A stretch of DNA of 64,000 nucleotides. It comes from Platerodrilus igneus. Its lineage: Eukaryota; Arthropoda; Insecta; Coleoptera; Lycidae. This document shows positions 22,662-35,795 of this stretch, in pieces; positions within the stretch are counted from its first letter, which is position 1, and every line of letters begins with the position of its first letter. The DNA lies in contig JARFIW010001369.1 of assembly GCA_036346225.1 (NCBI GenBank), forward strand, positions 992,001 through 1,056,000, read 5' to 3'. The notes below the pieces were generated by a model, which saw only the letters and a list, made by a program, of their open reading frames with translations, did no database searches and was not told the DNA's origin. Position numbers and translations under genes: made by a program.

Positions 22662-23350
22662 GGCGGAACACGAGATAGTTTTTTAGGTAGAAGGAAAGTG
22701 CAAGGACTCAAGAGGAATCCTTTCGCCGAACTAACGCGCGCACACACGCCCGATCTCTTCGATTGCCGTTAATAAAGTCTCCTACTTTTTGATGTTTCGT
22801 TCCCACGAGTTGTATAGTAAAGCCGTCCATTTCATACTCCTCACAGCGGACCATTTTAAAGACATTGCATTCCTTTAGCATGGGAAACGCGAACGCATGC
22901 GGTTTACATGCTATAAATTATGGGGTGACGTCCGCCGAATTCGTCAAAAACCCTATTCATCAACTTCACACTTAAATATTTAATTTGAGGATGGGAAAAG
23001 TGCAAGGTGGCGGAACACAAGTTAGTTGTTTAGGTAGAGGGAAGGTACAAGGACACGAGAGGAATCACTTCGCCGAACTAACGCGCACACAACACCCGAT
23101 CTTTTCGATCGCCTTTAATAAAGTCTTATGCTTATTAATGTTTTGTTCCCACGAGCTGTAGTAACCCCGTCCATTCCATGCTTTTCATGGCGGACCATTT
23201 TCAAGACATCGCATTTCTTTAGCAAGGGAAACGCGAACGTATACGGGTTACATTCAATAAATCATGGAATAGCGGTCCCCGAGTTTGTCAGAAATCCTAT
23301 TTACGAATTTCACACTTAGATATTTAATTTGAGGATGGGAAAAAGCTTTC
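22662..23350. repeat. Tandem duplication, unit about 345 bp
   Basis: Two head-to-tail copies (about 22,662-23,005 and 23,006-23,350) both begin GTGGCGGAACAC and both end TTTAATTTGAGGATGGGAAAA. In between they share blocks such as CGCCGAACTAACGCGC, TTCCCACGAG and GGGAAACGCGAACG. Divergence is spread evenly, so the duplication is not recent. Each unit has an AATAAA. They could be adjacent LTRs or a local duplication; no coding sequence was recognised. Confidence 0.75.
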
Positions 23351-24150
23351 CCAATCTCCTAAATGCAAATATTAAAACAAAATGTAGTGGTATCAAAGGC
23401 ACAACAAATCACCCTGTCTACTCTGTTTATACGGAACAAGTAGACTGTTTGGCATTTACATGAATATCTTTAGCTTGCCACGTACTAAAGAAGAGGCCAT
23501 CGCGTTTCTCCAAGGGCGCCGCATATTGATGACCAACCTAATCTATTGAAACAAGTTTTACTTTGGCCAAGAGATCTTTTCGAGGTGCAATGCCAAATAA
23601 TGCTAGAAGAAGCTAGTCGTTGCTGTTCGTCATTACTGTCCGACTCTTTTATTGCTAGACCAAGGAATTGACATCAATCAAGTGATGTGAATAGGAACTA
23701 CCTCAACACCACCATGGACTGTAACAATTACATGCGTGAGGTCGTTTACACAACGTTCCAACTCAGATGACGAAGATCAATGTTAAAATTATGAATAGAT
23801 TTTCAACAAGCCTAAAACCGCAGAACTTCTTCAATGTGAATCTTTGGAGGAACTTGTCAAAAGGTAGGTCAACGATTACCAGATCATACCGCAAAGACAC
23901 TCATAAGGCCTTTGAAGAAACACCGGCACTTTCTTAAACAGTTGACGCGTATACAAACCAAACATTTGGAGAAGGCCGGATTCAAACACTTCAAGGTTAA
24001 TTAGTTAGAACGACTTTTAGCCGAATACGACCTTAGACTCAAAGCTTCGAATACATGTGGAATCGGCTAAATTGTGCAACAAGTAGAATCGAAGCGTTAC
24101 TTGTCATTTTTTGAGAGAGTTGATAAAGTGCGGGAATGTTTGCTGCAGAA
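23351..24150 (+). other. Possible decayed coding sequence, unidentified
   Basis: This stretch is less AT-rich than its flanks, and short open segments change frame repeatedly on the plus strand (for example HRHFLKQLTRIQTKHLEKAG at about 23,920-23,980). It follows the tandem duplication directly. No family could be named. It may be TE-derived. Confidence 0.25.
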
Positions 24151-27100
24151 TCACTGTTAGAAAATACTAAGTATTGGCCTGCAAATCTTCGCTGTGATTC
24201 TTATTCACCTATTAAGTAGTATGAACTATTTTGATCTTTCATAGGGCTCGAAAAACAAAAAATTTCGAAAAGTCTTATACAATTTTCCAAACAAGGGTTT
24301 AATTTTGAAATTTATTGTCCTAAGCTTCCTATTTACTGTACGTACTATTGAATACTTTTAAGTTTGGCATCCAATAAATTCTAACATGCAAGTATTGTTC
24401 GTTGAATATAAAAGTACTTATCCCTCTTTTCAAAAATCACGCTAAAGCACACGCCGCTTCTTAGCGTTAGTCGGCAAATTAATTTTTCTATCCAATAGGT
24501 AGTAAAATCTGTCATAGTGATCGGCTGAACTTAATCAGATCATAATGTAGTAACCAATTGTGACGTGGGCAATTCGTAAATCTTAACTTGAAAATAAGTA
24601 ACAAATTGCTCTAACGCGAGCTTTCGTCCATACTAATTGTGACTGGGGAAACAATCACGTAATCACTTGTACATTGAGGGGTGAAGTTCATTTTAGCACG
24701 CAGTCCGTAGTTAATTACTCTACACGCTTATATAAATTCTCAGTCCACAGCTTTCACACAGTGCACCTTTATAGGTATCTAAAGTGTTATTACTGCTTCA
24801 ATTCCTAAAATTCGTACAAGTTACCCCTAACCAGATGTTCAAATGCAGTAATTTATTTAATACTTTGTTAAGAGACATCAGTCGCGTTGATAAACCAACC
24901 GTATCTTAATAAACAACTATTTCTATATAACTGAAATTAGATCTACTAACAAAAATCGCCATAATTAGTGACACCAACCATCAAATTTTTGACTATTCCA
25001 AAAAGTGCAAATTACTGATTGAAATTTGCCTCAGATAAAACCGTTTGTGAGGCCTATTTTGTTATATTTTATACAAAAAGACGTTAATTCGTACTCTCCT
25101 TAATTTTGTTCTCATTAAGCACCTGGTTTCCTGTAGCTGCATTTAATACAAACGAAACGTTATAAGTTTCACCGGTGACTAATTACAAAATATCTATTAA
25201 AAGCACCCTGAAATTAACAGAATTGAAAGGAGAGGTTTGGATGTCTCGAAGTTCTTAGTAAAAATATTCTTTGTGGATGATCTCTGCATTTAGTATAAAT
25301 ATTCATGTAAAAATAGATAAACACACGTCTTGTTACAAATCTACTCAGCTGATGACACGATTCTCAAAATAGGTTAATGCCTGGACAGTTTATTTCTTAT
25401 TAAAACCAAAAATAGCTAATCGCCGAATATGCTTCGTTGCGGTTTATTATCTATTTTAGAAGCTACTATTAAATGAAAACATTTTCTTTTGTGGAAGGTA
25501 AGCATTTTCAGTGCATTTCCGACTAGTATCTCTATTCGAGTCCAGCGATCCCAGCTGCCAACCATGTGCCTAAAGTATTGTTCAAAGTGTTATACATATT
25601 GTCAACATGTGTTAGATTTCAGAAACAAAAATCTCCTATACGACCGTATTCTACGCTATAAAAACTACCCTAAATTCCGCAGGACAAAAATTAAACCCCG
25701 CATTATAGTCTCTTGATTCACTCGTAGCAGAAACATTGGTCCGGTTCCTCCTCCGGCAACGAAATATTCTCGGACATAACAGATATCCCACCACACATCC
25801 CACTGTACAACAGATCCACCACCCTTTTCTTAACCGTAACTTTCGAGAGAAACTACACAAATTCTTCCTTACTTCGACCCTTTTGCCCATGTATCAGCCA
25901 ATCCCAACCAGAAATCCCTACGCATCTTATATACTCCCGCTTTCTTTTGTCTTCTCTCCAAAATAATCTTAAAAATTCAATCCACCTAACCCGTTTTCCC
26001 CAATCCCAAGTCCAAAATTTCTAGTAACCTATTACTCGCAGGAAACCTCTTCCCTAACGAAATCCTTCTTATTAAACCTCCAATCTCAATCCAGCGGTAG
26101 TACTATTAAGACTCACACACACCATCATCCACACATCCACCTGACTTGCACACATACATCATTACCACAGATTCGCAACCACTCAACCCCATATCGACTA
26201 GTTCAAGGCGACAAGGGCGGAGTATACAGTTCCAACAAGTTATTTACTGCATGACGATAAATTATTTTTGTATGTTAATTCTATAAATTTATTCAAACTT
26301 TCTTGGATTTATACTACTAGAATGGGCCTAATGCTTGAGTATAGTCTACAACAATAAACGATTAAATAATTCAGAGTAGCCATTCATAGCACTTATATCA
26401 CACAATTTGAAGATATTGTAAAGAAAATTGTAAACAACAGTTCTTTATTTACAAACTGATTATACACGTCTTTTCAACAAGTCGTAGCTACAATGGAATT
26501 TGCGAATAGCTCTCCCAACAGTACAAGTACAAGTATTATCTTCTTAAACTACGATGCTATCTTCTGAATTACTAACAAAGCACTACAATTAACCGTCCAA
26601 GCACTAATTATTAATTTATATAATCACTACAGTAATTCATATCACATAAAGAAATTTATATCGACAATCATTTGTATCACATCCCTCAAAGATTTAGATT
26701 GGAACATATTGTAATCAAAGCTTCAAACAGAACTTATATTAAAGCTTTAATTAGAACTGACTTCTAATATTCGGGACTGCAATTTATATACCTTTCAATT
26801 CTACTAGTTAATTCGGGAACAGAAATTATGTAAATAACATCCCGAATGTACATATTGTAATTTTTTAAATGCATAGTCTTGTACCTGTCAATTATTTGTA
26901 TCAATAAATAAACGCCGATTCAGGAAACCCGCGGATATTAAAAGCTCATAAAAGTTAGATTTAGGTTTAATTGCTCTACGTATTACAATGAGGAACAAGG
27001 AGATCGCGGACCATTAAGGAAAAGAAGGCGCTTTACGATAAACATAAATGATGACAGCCGCGACAGTTTTACACTAATTAGATCATTAAACTTCGACATT

Positions 27101-29064
27101 CGTAAATATTATATCATCCAGGGTAACTAATCCTTCCACATAAATCGGGAAAACTCTTGAATACGATGTATTGAGTTAAATATTGTATATAAACAAAATT
27201 AAAATGGGTCATTCATTTCAAGACCTCGAACATGTAACGTTGAGTAAAGATTAATTCTTCGAACGTGTAAGTTCGAGCAATTTATAATTCATTTTATGAC
27301 ATGCAATAAATTACGTGAAACTTTGCACAACTATGAAACAATTATTTTGTAAAACACTACGAGAATTAAACAATCTTCGACATAGAAAATCCTAATGCAA
27401 GACAATACGCCGAGTTTAAAGGAAGCATTTAAAACCGTTGAAAATAATGGAAATTAGGTTTTGATAAGCGATATTTTAACAAGTATAAAATTTGGATTCT
27501 TCTTTCTTTGTAACTGATGAGAATATTCAAATACTTGCAACTTAAATTAGAATAAGATCTTAATCATATAAAATTTTTATTTGCAATGAGAATAATTTCC
27601 AACAAATTTTGAGGTCAGAGTTCGAAGCATATTGACCTTTACCTTAGTTATCTGTGCAGCATCATTGGTCAATTATACTCACAAACGGGGTGAAAAAGAT
27701 AGGCAAACTATCCACAACCAAATTAAAGTGAATTTTTGATATAATTCACAGAGAAGAGGTTTGAGTTCTGTAATTGTTAATAAAGATTAAGTAAGGATTA
27801 TTTTTAAGTAATCTTTAGGAATAATTTTCTGTATGAACTCAAGCCGTAAACTGTTTTTTTTAATGTAACAGATTCTTTTGTATGAAAGAAACATGTTTTT
27901 GAATGCATAGATGTATCTTTAAATTTCTGTGTTTCATTTTATTTTCGTAACTTCCAGAGCATAATTTCCGTTGAGCAAGCCAAGCAAGGAAAAAGAAGGT
28001 AAGATAGTAATTTCATTTCATATTCTCATTAATACAGTTCGCTGTATCCGACCCACAACATTAATTAGTGGCGCATATGTATGTACTGATATAAGTCACT
28101 GAAATCCCATTTAGCAGGAATGCGTGATTTTAAGAATAAAAACTTTTGGAATGTCCACAAATAACCGTTTAGAATTTTAGATGATCATATAAGTTAATAT
28201 GAACACAATTTACATTAAATGAATTAATCCTTGAACTACTTGAGGTGTATATCATGTTCACACTACCACTTACACCTTTCCAAATAATTCCAAACTCTTT
28301 TAATACATTTTCTTTAAGATATTTCTGCGAAGAACTACACATCATACTTACTGCAATTCTTTGGTGCCAGGTGTGAAGTAATTTAAATTCCACTGCATTA
28401 TAGCTGTATACGTATACGTTAGTAAAGTCAAGCTCGTATAATTGTTATGCAAGACACTTGAACCAAACAATAATTCATGTTGCAGCAGGATCTCCGAATA
28501 CAAATTAAACGATACAAACGCCAACCAAATGCCAGCATTTAGCAAAAACGTATGCAAAGTTGATTAATCTATGTCAATATTTTTCGTTTCCATTTTTTAA
28601 GGAGCCTTGCAAAGTCGTACTCAAGGGTGGATCTGGGTGTCTAGGCCCTTTTTGACTCCATTAAAGTGTTTTTCTTAATTTCTAAAACGCTACAAATGAG
28701 AAGTCCACAAACTAATGACACCACATTTTAAAATATATTATAAGTTGCAGATAAAACCTTCAATTAGTACAGGCTCCCAGTTTAGGATTATTAAAATTTT
28801 AAGGTTAGTAAATATGACGTAAAACGTAAATACGTGATAATTAAGTATACTTTATTTGCATGACCTTTAAGTGCAAATGCGAGATCTGGGGAAACTAACA
28901 ATCTGGAGGAGAAGACTTTCAAAATTTAAAATAAAATGTCAAAAGTGGGCAAGAAAATAAAATCAATGGTGTTTAATATATTTGGATCATTGCATTTAAT
29001 TAGTTTAGAGAAGCTTTGCGCGCCGATTATTTCCAAGTAGTCTACAATAGGCGTTATCATGTAA
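24151..29064. other. Unassigned DNA, with a C-rich strand segment at 25.7-26.2 kb
   Basis: No gene, RNA or TE protein was recognised. 25,620-26,200 is unusually C-rich on the plus strand for this window, but its ORFs on both strands lack family signatures. The remainder is plain AT-rich DNA. Confidence 0.45.
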
Positions 29065-29275
29065 TTAACCCGTAACTGGTGAGGTTAGGTGTCCAATGCT
29101 CAGGTAAATTCAAGAACAAGAAATGGGTCGGCGCGAACCTTGTGTTGAGAATCTTCAAGCCAGTTTACCGTCTGCTGGCTCATGGTGTGCATCTCTTCTT
29201 CTCGGAGAGTTACTAATACGCGATTTTGCGTCGCTTTAGGTATTCCTAACCCAACCTCACCAGTTACGTAATACC
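29065..29275. repeat. Inverted repeat upstream of piggyBac transposase, starting at TTAA
   Basis: TTAA at 29,065-29,068 is followed by CCCGTAACTGGTGAGGTTAGG. The complement occurs at about 29,245-29,268 (CCTAACCCAACCTCACCAGTTACG). TTAACCC is a typical piggyBac terminus, so this may be the left end plus a subterminal inverted repeat, or a separate miniature element. The matching right end was not found downstream of the transposase. Confidence 0.55.
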
Positions 29276-29389
29276 TTTGTTTTTCTTGATATCAAGTTTT
29301 CCTTTCAATGGCATCCAAACGATGGAGTATGAGAACTTGTGATCTAGGGTTTGAAAACTGGGTATGAAGTGTACTTAATAGAAGCGAAA

Positions 29390-30780
29390 ATGAGTTCGGT
29401 GGTGAGTGATGAAGGGGACGTAGCAGCAAGTTTTGAGAGTGATAAGAAAGTAGTTAGTACCTGTTCCAGCTAGTCTTTCGTTTGTGCCACGTTCTGAACC
29501 ACTGCCATATGTTCCTGAATCAGAAACTACGTCGTCAGACGACGAGCCACTTACAATTAAGCAAAAATCTCAATGCAAGCCAACCGAATACTGTGGTAAG
29601 AACGGTTTCGTATGAGCGATACAGCCTGTGGCACTTATCGCGCACAAGGCTATTATAATATCATCACACGTCTTCCGGGATTAATTGGTCATTCTAAAGA
29701 CCTTGTTACAATTTGTATCACCAAATCACTTTGGAAAATTCTTTTCACTGAGGAAATACTGAATGAGATCATACTACGAAACAATAAAAAACAAATCCTG
29801 ATGAGGGAGAAGTTGTCCGATTATAAGCGTACTCGTATCGAGTTCAAAGCATTTGTAGGGGTCCTTATGTTAACGGTAATTTTCAAATCAAATGATGAAG
29901 ATCTTGAAGAAATGTTTGCAACTGATTGGACCGGACGAGATATTTTTCGTTGTACGATATATCTGAAGAAAGTCTATACTCTACTAGTTAGTCTACGTTT
30001 TGACGATAGCTCAAACAGAGATGATGCTACCGCTCCTACTCCATGGATGTTCAAAAAGTTTATTAAAAACTGCCGTTCTTGATACTCAATTGGAGAAACC
30101 CTGGTTTCCCTTCATTGCGAATAAATCTTTCGCTTTTACTTAATTGGAGAATACGCATGCATTGACGAAATGCCGGTTGGATTTCGCGGTCGATGTCTAG
30201 TTCGAATGTATATCTCAAGTAAACCAAGAAAATATGGGATTAGAATGATGGCGATGACAGACGAAAAATTCACTATCTACTAAACGCATATATTTATGCC
30301 CGAAGAGACAGTGATCATAGGACGCTCACTGATGACGAGCAAACATACTTCCTAAACTCTCACAGGCTGTACTGCGGCTTGCCCAACCTATTGTGAGCAC
30401 TAATCGAAACATCACAACTGATAGTTGGTTCTCATTCATAGATCTCGTAAAGGAGGTCCGTTAAAGAGGCTTTACGTACGTAGGAACGTTGCGTAAAAAC
30501 AAAAGAGAAATTCCTTCAGAATTTTACCTGCGAGGCAACGAGAAGAACGAAATGCCCTCTATGGCTTTACCAATGACATTACATTAGTATCATTTGTGCC
30601 AAGAAAAAGTAAGACTGTGCTTCTTGTATTCTAGATGCATTATGCCCAGTCATCCGATACAGAAATGCAAAGGCCCGAAACTATTGCATTTTACATCAGC
30701 ACCAAAAATGGGGTCGATGCATTAGACGAGAAGTGTACCATCTACTGAACAAGTCGGCGAACAAGGAACATATTTTACAC
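29390..30780 (+). pseudogene. piggyBac transposase remnant, nearly full length
   Basis: It starts ATGAGTTCGGTG at 29,390 with an acidic N-terminus. The long ORF 29,612-30,082 holds YYNIITRLPGLIGHSK, EFKAFVGVLMLTVIFKSNDE, MFATDWTGRDIFRCTI and LRFDD, the N-terminal half of the DDE_Tnp_1_7 domain. Other frames then give CIDEMPVGFRGRC (first catalytic Asp), STNRNITTDSWF (second), GTLRKNKREIPSEF, and NGVDALDEKC followed by TSRRTRN (third). All three Asp positions are readable, but at least five frame breaks or stops separate them. The Cys-rich C-terminal domain is missing or unrecognisable. It would have cut and pasted at TTAA. Confidence 0.9.
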
Positions 30781-31284
30781 TTTGATAAATATTAGTATTG
30801 TAAACTCGTATATGATTTATTCCTAACACCGGGGTGTCCCGTGAGTTACGACTGAACATTAGCAAAATACTACAACACATAAATTGAACAAAAATTTAAA
30901 TACCATTTCAAAAGCACTGTTTTCGGTGATAATTTTTGCGAAACCCTTTCCAAATGATAAGATGATATAGTATCAAAACTTAACAACAACTTTAGTGAGC
31001 AGACAGCGCAAAATCGGTACAAAATTAAACCTATTATAGTAATTAAAATTTTTTATGAGCGCCACAAATTTCCTTTGCGTGGGAGAGATAAGTATGCCTC
31101 TTACAAAAAAATACGTACATTTATCTATGGCTATAGTTAATATTGTGTTAACCATCTATTTCGTTAATATACGATATTGTAAGCACAATAATAACCATGC
31201 ATACCATGCATATATTTTTAACTCTGCTACTAGCGCAAACAAAAGTACGGTAGTTCGTCGCTAGCCTGTGCAGAGGGCGTAATC
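30781..31284. other. Unassigned DNA between piggyBac and LINE copy 3
   Basis: A GGGGTGTCCCGTGAG motif at 30,832 resembles the GGGTGTCC-type starts of many insect repeats. Nothing else was recognised. Confidence 0.4.
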
Positions 31285-32240
31285 TCCATCATCAATAGGT
31301 CTTCTGTCCTGGAACTGGTTAGACGCGCACCTCCATCGTTCCCTATTCTAAGCTACCCCACACATTTCCTTAATATTTCTACAAACTACATCTTTCACTA
31401 TTTGCCTGCCCTTCTATTTCTCCTATTTCTTTTGTTTCAGACAAATATCTTTATTTACCTACTATTTGTAGACCCTCTTTGCTATTAACTTTGTCTGTCC
31501 ATGCTATCATCATCATACTTATGAAAAACCACAGTCCAAAAGACGTCTACCCTTTTCCTATCTGCTTCTCCTGCTGTCCCTATTTTATAGCCGTACAGTG
31601 ATGTGCTCCATACATAAGCTTCAACAATTTTTTCCTTGTTGGTATGTTTGTTATCTTCGAACATAGCAGCTAATCTTTCTTCTTAGATACAGCTCGGTTC
31701 CCCTTCTATTGTTTTCTAAATATAAACCCTATTTCACCGATATTCAATACTTTGTGAAGGGGGTTAAGCAATCTGCGGCTAGCAAGATCCCCACACTTAG
31801 ACATTTACCGAATTAGGAGTTTTCCAATAAGTTCTATCGCATAACATTAGTTGAGAATATTATAAAACCAATATCTGTAGTTGCTTATAATGATCATCAG
31901 GTTTAAGTACAATTTATTTTCGTGGTTAGGTTTTCCGTCTCAGGACTGGTTGAATTTGCCTGCCTCCATTGATTTTTATTATGGGCTAGCCTACACATCT
32001 CCTTCAAATTCCCAATGCCTAGATATAGCTCGGTTCCTCTTTTATTGTTTTCTAGATATATATCTTAATTCACCAATATTCCGTGGCATGTAAAGGGGGT
32101 TTAGCATCTGCCAAAATCCCCCAACACTTAAACATTTGAGGTTTTCCGATAAATCCTTCCGCACAATCTACAATAGCTGAGAATATTGTAAGCCCAATAC
32201 CTGTAGTTGTTTATAATAATCATCAGGTTTCAGTACAATA
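31285..32240 (-). repeat. LINE copy 3: 3' region with two diverged C-terminal repeats
   Basis: Read on the minus strand, this is the same composite 3' region as in copies 1 and 2. The (TGA)n-like tail lies at 31,285-31,296. C-terminal motif remnants occur at about 31,300-31,370 and 31,935-32,000. The hairpin/CACATACC-type block occurs at about 31,750-31,800 and 32,085-32,125. Confidence 0.75.
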
Positions 32241-35230
32241 ATTTTTTTCGTCATTAGGTTTTCCTTCTGAGAACTGGTTGGACGCGTACCTCCACTAACA
32301 TCTATTCTGAACAAGCCTACACCTTTTCCTGAAATTACCACAGTCTACATCTTTGACTATCTATTTGTAATAGTCTACCTAGGTCTACCTCTACCCCTAT
32401 TTCTTTACTGTCTCTGCTTCCAATATATTCCGCACTATACCCTTATGCCTCAGTATGAGACCCATCATCCTATGTCTCCTTTCTTCTACTCCTGTTCACA
32501 TAGTTTTTTCTTCCTCAACCATTTCTAGACCCTCTCTGTGCTTAACTTTGTCTGTCCATGATATCTTCATCATACGTCGGAGCCACTACATTTCAAAGGC
32601 TTCTATCTTTTTCCTGTCCGGTTCTCCTACTGTCCAAGTACAGTGTTGTGCTTCACGTATATGCTTTTAGCATCTTTTTCCTTGTTTCTATGTTTGTTGT
32701 CATAGTAGTTGCATTTTCTTGTTAAATGCAGAACAGCCTTGTGTCAATCTTGGTTTTATATCTTTTGCACTTTTCATGTCTTGCGTTATTTGGCTTCCTA
32801 GTTAGTAGAAATCCTTAACCTCTTGTAAGTTTTCGTTAATTTTCATACCGTATCTCTCTGTTGGAACTGTTTCCATTTTATTAAGAACTGCTTCTAACTA
32901 TTCCTTGCTAGTGCGATGTCTGGATCTGTTCATGTCGCTTAATTATTGTTACATCAATGAATACGTGAATGGACGCTCCTGCAGTTAAGTTCAAAATTAT
33001 ATAAATCAATTTTAGATGATTTATTAAATTTTTTGTAGGAGACCAAGAATCTTTTTGAGCTGCCCCTGGCCAACTCACCACGGCAAATAGTATTCTTGTT
33101 ACCCGCAGGCGGTAGGTTCTTTTATTTGAGTTAACACGGAAAATGTTATAAAACTTCCTTTGGCCTACGTACAATTTACACTTTACTAGAGAACTAATTA
33201 TTTTATTTAAACATGCTTGACAAATTTAGATTGCCTGTTCGTACCTGATGCTTATCGTTTAGGATTCTTAAATCTAGAAGTAATGATTTAACAATCTTCT
33301 TAAAAATCTAGCAATGTCATTTGCAAATCTAAGCATATTAATTTTTTGTCCCTTATAATAATGGCAAGTGTCTTCCTGCATTTGACGGTATTCATTGCCT
33401 CTTCGATGCCTTTTGCAGATATGCAAAACATATACACGTTTTTTCCTTTTTCCGTTGTCTTCTCGATTATCACCCTCAAAGCTAAAATAGCCTCTCGTGT
33501 TTCCCTGTTTCGTCTAAACCCAAATCGATCTTCTAAAAGAACTTCTTCAGCCCGTCTTTCCATCCATCTTTGTACAATTCTAATTAAGATTTTGACACGT
33601 GTGCTGTCAAACTTATTGTTCGAAAATTTTCACATTTATCTGGGCCTCTCTTTTTGGTATAGTGTCTGTGATGTTACGTTTGAAGTCTTTCGGTATCTCG
33701 CCTGTCTCATACATATAGCAAGTTGGAAGAAACGTTCCCTTACTGCTTGTCAAGCGTCTCTTAGAGTTTCTGCTTGCGCCTTATTTGTACCCGATGCCTT
33801 GCCATTTTTCAGACCCTTTAATGTTAATTCAAACTCATCTCTAAGTATAGGATATCCCAAGCCATCCTTTTTTGTGATTCCAGTTCTAGCGTTGTTAGTT
33901 CCCGTCCTGCATATAAATCCCCTATGTATTCTTGCCATCTAACCACTTTCTCTACATTTTCATGATGTCTCCTTCCGCGCCCCTTATACTATACGATGTT
34001 ATATCTCTAACATCCATTCTATATTAGTTTGCATGCTTCGTCTCCATTTTCTATTTCCATCTTTACACTGTCCATCAATCTATTGTTCTTTAGCTTTCCT
34101 GTATTTGCAAATAATTTCCCATTTCATGGTTTTGTATTTGTTTTCTGCTTCGTCTGGTCTGTTTTTGTATTTTTGTCTTCTTTCTATAAATTTTAGAATA
34201 TCCTTTGTTATCCATGGTTTCTTACTTTCTTTTTGTGTATACCCCAGAATATCTCTGGCTGCCATGTCTAAGCTGTACTTAATGTTATTCTATTCTGTTT
34301 CTACTTCCTTAGTATCCGAAACTTACCCGATGTCTTTCAACAATTCATTTGACTTTTTTCAAGTCTTTCGTGGATATCTTTATCTTATGGTTTTTCAAAG
34401 TTAAAGGGTCTCTATCCTTTCCTTTTTTTTCTAATTTTTAAATTTAAGCGTGGCCTTCGTAATTATGATGTTGTGGTCAGTATCTATATCTGCTTATGGG
34501 AAGTTTCTACTGTCTTTTACTTAACCCCTAAACCTGTGTCTAATAAGAATGTAATCTATTTGATATCTTCCTATATCTCCTGGCATCTTCCACGTGTATT
34601 GTGTTCTAACATATGTTGAAATCATGTGTTTGTAAAGGTTAAATTGTTTTTGTCGCACAATTCTACCAATCTATTTCCCCTGCGGTTTCTCGTTTCCAAG
34701 CCAAATAAACCTACTACCGCTCCTTCCCTACCCTCGCCTACAACTGCATTAAAATCACTCGTAATTATTAGATTTTCATGTCCTTTTACGTATCTTAGTA
34801 TGTCTTTGATATCTATGTAGATCGCTTTTACCTCGTCCTCACTGTAGCTAGCGGTAGACATGCATACTTGCATGTTACTGTATTTTCCGGTTTAGTTTCT
34901 AATCTAACAATGAGTATTCGTTCGTTCTTGTGTAAGTAGTTTTCTGCAGTGTCCTATCTTTTTTCGCATAACTATCTCCACGCTCAAATTTGCTTCCTAT
35001 GATCTTGTATGAATTATCCTAACGTCTCCGCTTCAAAATACTCCGTCTCTGGCCACCGTACTTTGCTAATCCCTATATATCTAATGGAAACCTATACATT
35101 CCAATTTTCAGGATTCTAGCTTACCTACTTGCTTCATACGCTCCGAATCACAAAATGTTCCTAGCTCTTGTTTTCAACTTTCCAATCACATCCTTCGAAA
35201 TAGTTCTCTCCCGAAGGTCCGAATCGAGGA
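32241..35230 (-). pseudogene. LINE copy 3: endonuclease-RT polyprotein remnant, longest copy
   Basis: On the minus strand, from right to left: an APE endonuclease (about 34,622-35,190) with DILGISKVRWPE-like, ENLIITSDFNAVVGEG, LETRNRRGNRLVELC and NLTFTNT; a linker with KPWITKDILKFIERRQKYK (34,080-34,265); GYPILRDEFELTLKGLKNGK (33,750-33,938); RT with LEDRFGFRRNRETREAI (33,300-33,560); and the C-terminal domain to about 32,265. The RT reading jumps from KNVYM to IEEAMNTVKC, so motifs A-B are deleted. A sequence of about 390 bp is inserted at 32,912-33,300. The endonuclease style resembles RTE/craniofacial-development-protein-2-like retroelement proteins. It is frame-shifted throughout and not functional. 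Confidence 0.87.
32912..33300. repeat. Unidentified insertion of about 390 bp within LINE copy 3
   Basis: The LINE RT reading stops at about 32,912 and resumes at about 33,300 (compare the continuous sequence in copy 4 at 56,220-56,270). The insert has an 88-residue minus-strand ORF (32,908-33,174) that I do not recognise. Short CTAG-containing similarities at the ends are too weak to call a target duplication. Confidence 0.55.
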
Positions 35231-35795
35231 CTATTTTAACTCTGGAATCTTTTACCCCAGAGGATGTCATCATATCTTAAATAACAATTTAAGTACGCTG
35301 TTTACTTGGGAGGTAATGCGATGGTTTTCCATTGTCTTCCACATCGCAGTATTGTGTCTTAGAGTGCCACGCTAAATACCGAAAGAGTTGTTGCCCTCTT
35401 TCGGGACCTGTCTTAGTCTGGTTCCTCACTAAAAACCCCACTAATTTGGTTAAATCTTTAGTTCGGAGCTTTAGCTCACTGAAACTCTCAAGCTATTCCA
35501 CTCGTTCTAGTAATCTAGAACTTCGACAAGGTGTCGGTTTATTCAGAACGGGCGTGGAATATATCGCACATAAATTACAAATAAGATACGATAATTTACG
35601 TTTCAAATTGACAATGTATATTAATTAATACTCGCTTACCTTCTAAATTACTGCATATTGGCAAGCTAGGTGTTTGATACGATATTTCTCAATGTTCGGC
35701 GTGAGTTGAAAATTGATGTTCTACGCAATATTTTTGTAGTAGAGTTCGCTGATTATCTACAACAAAAACGGGAACACCAGATAGAGGTACGATTA
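35231..35795. other. Unassigned DNA
   Basis: No recognisable TE protein was found beyond the LINE 5' end, which probably lies near 35,230. Confidence 0.4.

Noticed and set aside
25620..26200. Exon of a host gene in the C-rich segment
   Set aside because: No sustained frame, splice-site pair or recognisable protein on either strand.
30832..30860. Right terminus of the piggyBac element
   Set aside because: The sequence does not complement the TTAACCCGTAACTGG end and lacks TTAA; the resemblance is only to GGGTGTCC-type motifs.
33346..33942. 198-residue plus-strand ORF
   Set aside because: It is antisense to LINE copy 3 RT, which is recognisable on the minus strand in the same place.
34033..34404. 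123-residue hydrophobic plus-strand ORF resembling a membrane protein
   Set aside because: It is antisense to the LINE linker; the hydrophobicity comes from the complement of Lys/Glu-rich codons.
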